Part shown: piece after piece, positions 6,883 through 7,670 of the stretch | Layout of the letters: the number at the start of each line of letters is the position of its first letter | Position numbering within the stretch: the stretch's first letter is position 1 | Source: Acidobacteriota bacterium | GTDB taxonomy: Bacteria; Acidobacteriota; Terriglobia; Terriglobales; Acidobacteriaceae | Reading direction: 5' to 3' | Assembly (NCBI GenBank): GCA_003224785.1 | Contig: QHZV01000037.1 | Location: forward strand, 1-7,670 | DNA length: 7,670 bases | Notes under the pieces: model-generated | Database searches by the model: none | Told to the model about the DNA's origin: nothing | Seen by the model: the letters and a program-made list of their open reading frames with translations, nothing else | Program-made: the position numbers and the translations under genes

Positions 6883-7635
6883 ATGGCATTAATGAGAACT
6901 TCAAATCCTGCGTTGAACCGCAACAGCTTCCAGGCTGAAGGCATAGGCATCGGCGAGCAGATGACCCTGTCCGGAACCGTGAATAAGACTGGGATCCTGG
7001 TGGTTTGTGCAGTAGCGGCAGCTGCGTGGACATGGAACCTGTTCACCCATGCGCCGAGCGCCGACACAGTGCTTCCCCTGACTGCGATCGGCCTCATCGG
7101 CGGATTCATCGTCGCTATGGTCACAATATTCAAGAAATCCTGGGCGCCGGTCACCGCGCCAATATACGCGCTGCTCGAGGGTTTGGTGCTCGGCAGTGTC
7201 TCGGCCATGCTTGAGTTGCGCTACCCAGGCGTCGCTATACAGGCCGTCGGGCTCACGTTCGGTACTTTGTTGGCCATGCTGATTGCCTATCGCTCAGGTG
7301 TGATTCGCGCCACGGACAATTTCAAACTCGGCGTGGTCGCGGCCACAGGCGGAATTGCACTGTTTTATGTGGTCACTATGGTGCTTTCGTTTTTCGGATT
7401 GCACTTGTTTGGATCAGTGTTCAGTGCGGGACCGATCGGAATCGGGTTCAGCGTTTTTGTCGTCATCATCGCGGCCCTCAATCTGGTGCTTGATTTCGAC
7501 TTCATCGAAGCCGGCGCTCGCTTGGGCTCTCCGAAATATATGGAGTGGTACGGAGCCTTCGGCCTGATGGTCACGCTGATCTGGCTGTACTTTGAAATAC
7601 TTCGCTTGCTGGTAAAACTGCGCGGCAGGAAATAG
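6883..7635 (+). CDS. Bax inhibitor-1/YccA-family integral membrane protein
   Basis: This is a 250-residue inner-membrane protein of the BI-1-like superfamily, closest in appearance to the bacterial branch that opens with an Arg-x-Ser-Asn-Pro motif (here R5-TSNP-A10). Seven hydrophobic helices are visible at about 37-54, 63-83, 90-110, 117-136, 149-172, 184-203 and 224-244. Family features are YALLEGLVLGSVS (95-107), acidic LDFDFIE (203-209) before the last helix, then KYMEWYGAFGLMVTLIWLYFEILRLL (split here as residues 218-232 and 233-243). In characterised bacterial members such as YetJ, acidic residues near the C-terminal helices gate a pH-sensitive calcium leak. D204, D206 and E209 are candidates, but the equivalence is inferred. 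Its physiological role here is unknown. The start is supported by GAGGAG 5 nt upstream of the ATG. It is divergent from the TolB-like gene and probably co-transcribed with the gene starting at 7641. Confidence 0.93.
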   Translation: MALMRTSNPALNRNSFQAEGIGIGEQMTLSGTVNKTGILVVCAVAAAAWTWNLFTHAPSADTVLPLTAIGLIGGFIVAMVTIFKKSWAPVTAPIYALLEGLVLGSVSAMLELRYPGVAIQAVGLTFGTLLAMLIAYRSGVIRATDNFKLGVVAATGGIALFYVVTMVLSFFGLHLFGSVFSAGPIGIGFSVFVVIIAALNLVLDFDFIEAGARLGSPKYMEWYGAFGLMVTLIWLYFEILRLLVKLRGRK

Positions 7636-7640
7636 ACAAC

Positions 7641-7670
7641 ATGAAAACCGGACTGCGATTCTTGGCTTTG
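7641..7670 (+). CDS. Start of an unidentified gene, cut by the window end
   Basis: An ATG at 7641, 5 nt after the BI-1-like stop (7633-7635), opens ten codons reading MKTGLRFLAL. A weak AGGA (7627-7630) lies 10 nt upstream, inside the end of the preceding gene. The basic residues followed by hydrophobic ones look like the beginning of a signal peptide or membrane anchor. Too little is present to name a family. Confidence 0.5.
   Translation, partial: MKTGLRFLAL

Noticed and set aside
1..7670. Mobile element, CRISPR array, tRNA or phage remnant.
   Set aside because: No repeat-spacer pattern, terminal repeats, transposase or integrase motifs, or cloverleaf were found on either strand.

Overview
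The window looks like a piece of chromosome from an Acidobacteriota member (Terriglobia/Koribacter-like). This is an inference from moderately GC-rich DNA and gene types I associate with that phylum: a coiled-coil outer-membrane barrel protein, a carbohydrate-binding-like domain fused to a TolB-type propeller, and a Bax-inhibitor-1-like membrane protein. No rRNA, tRNA, CRISPR array, insertion sequence or phage gene is visible. No marker gene fixes the taxonomy.

Layout. (1) Bases 1-1523, plus strand: the 3' part of a large FadE-type acyl-CoA dehydrogenase whose N-terminus lies outside the window. (2) Bases 1711-5159, plus strand: a tight three-gene cluster. It encodes an outer-membrane beta-barrel (porin-like) protein, a secreted half-size phosphate-binding-protein-like protein, and a methyl-accepting chemotaxis protein (MCP). 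The first two genes are 8 nt apart and the MCP follows 30 nt later. The MCP frame is cut by a single in-frame TAG at codon 449, and about 107 further codons of perfectly MCP-like sequence follow in the same frame. (3) Bases 5228-6720, minus strand: a secreted two-domain protein (lectin/glucanase-like domain plus TolB-like PD40 propeller). It is broken by a frame change near base 5982, where roughly one propeller motif also seems to be missing. (4) Bases 6721-6882: a divergent promoter region. (5) Bases 6883-7635, plus strand: an intact seven-helix BI-1/YccA-family membrane protein. The first ten codons of another gene begin at 7641.

How the genes may work together. The porin-like, half-PBP and MCP genes form a plausible envelope-spanning sensory cassette: an outer-membrane channel, a periplasmic ligand binder and an inner-membrane chemoreceptor. 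The ligand is unknown. The binder's family is usually labelled phosphate-binding, but I see no phosphate-loop motif in this short version. The acyl-CoA dehydrogenase (beta-oxidation), the TolB-like protein and BI-1 have no visible functional tie to it.

Main cautions. Two neighbouring genes carry disabling lesions (an amber stop, and a frameshift with apparent deletion). They may be real decay, or sequence or assembly errors if this comes from a metagenome. Either way, gene finders will report four fragments where there were two genes.
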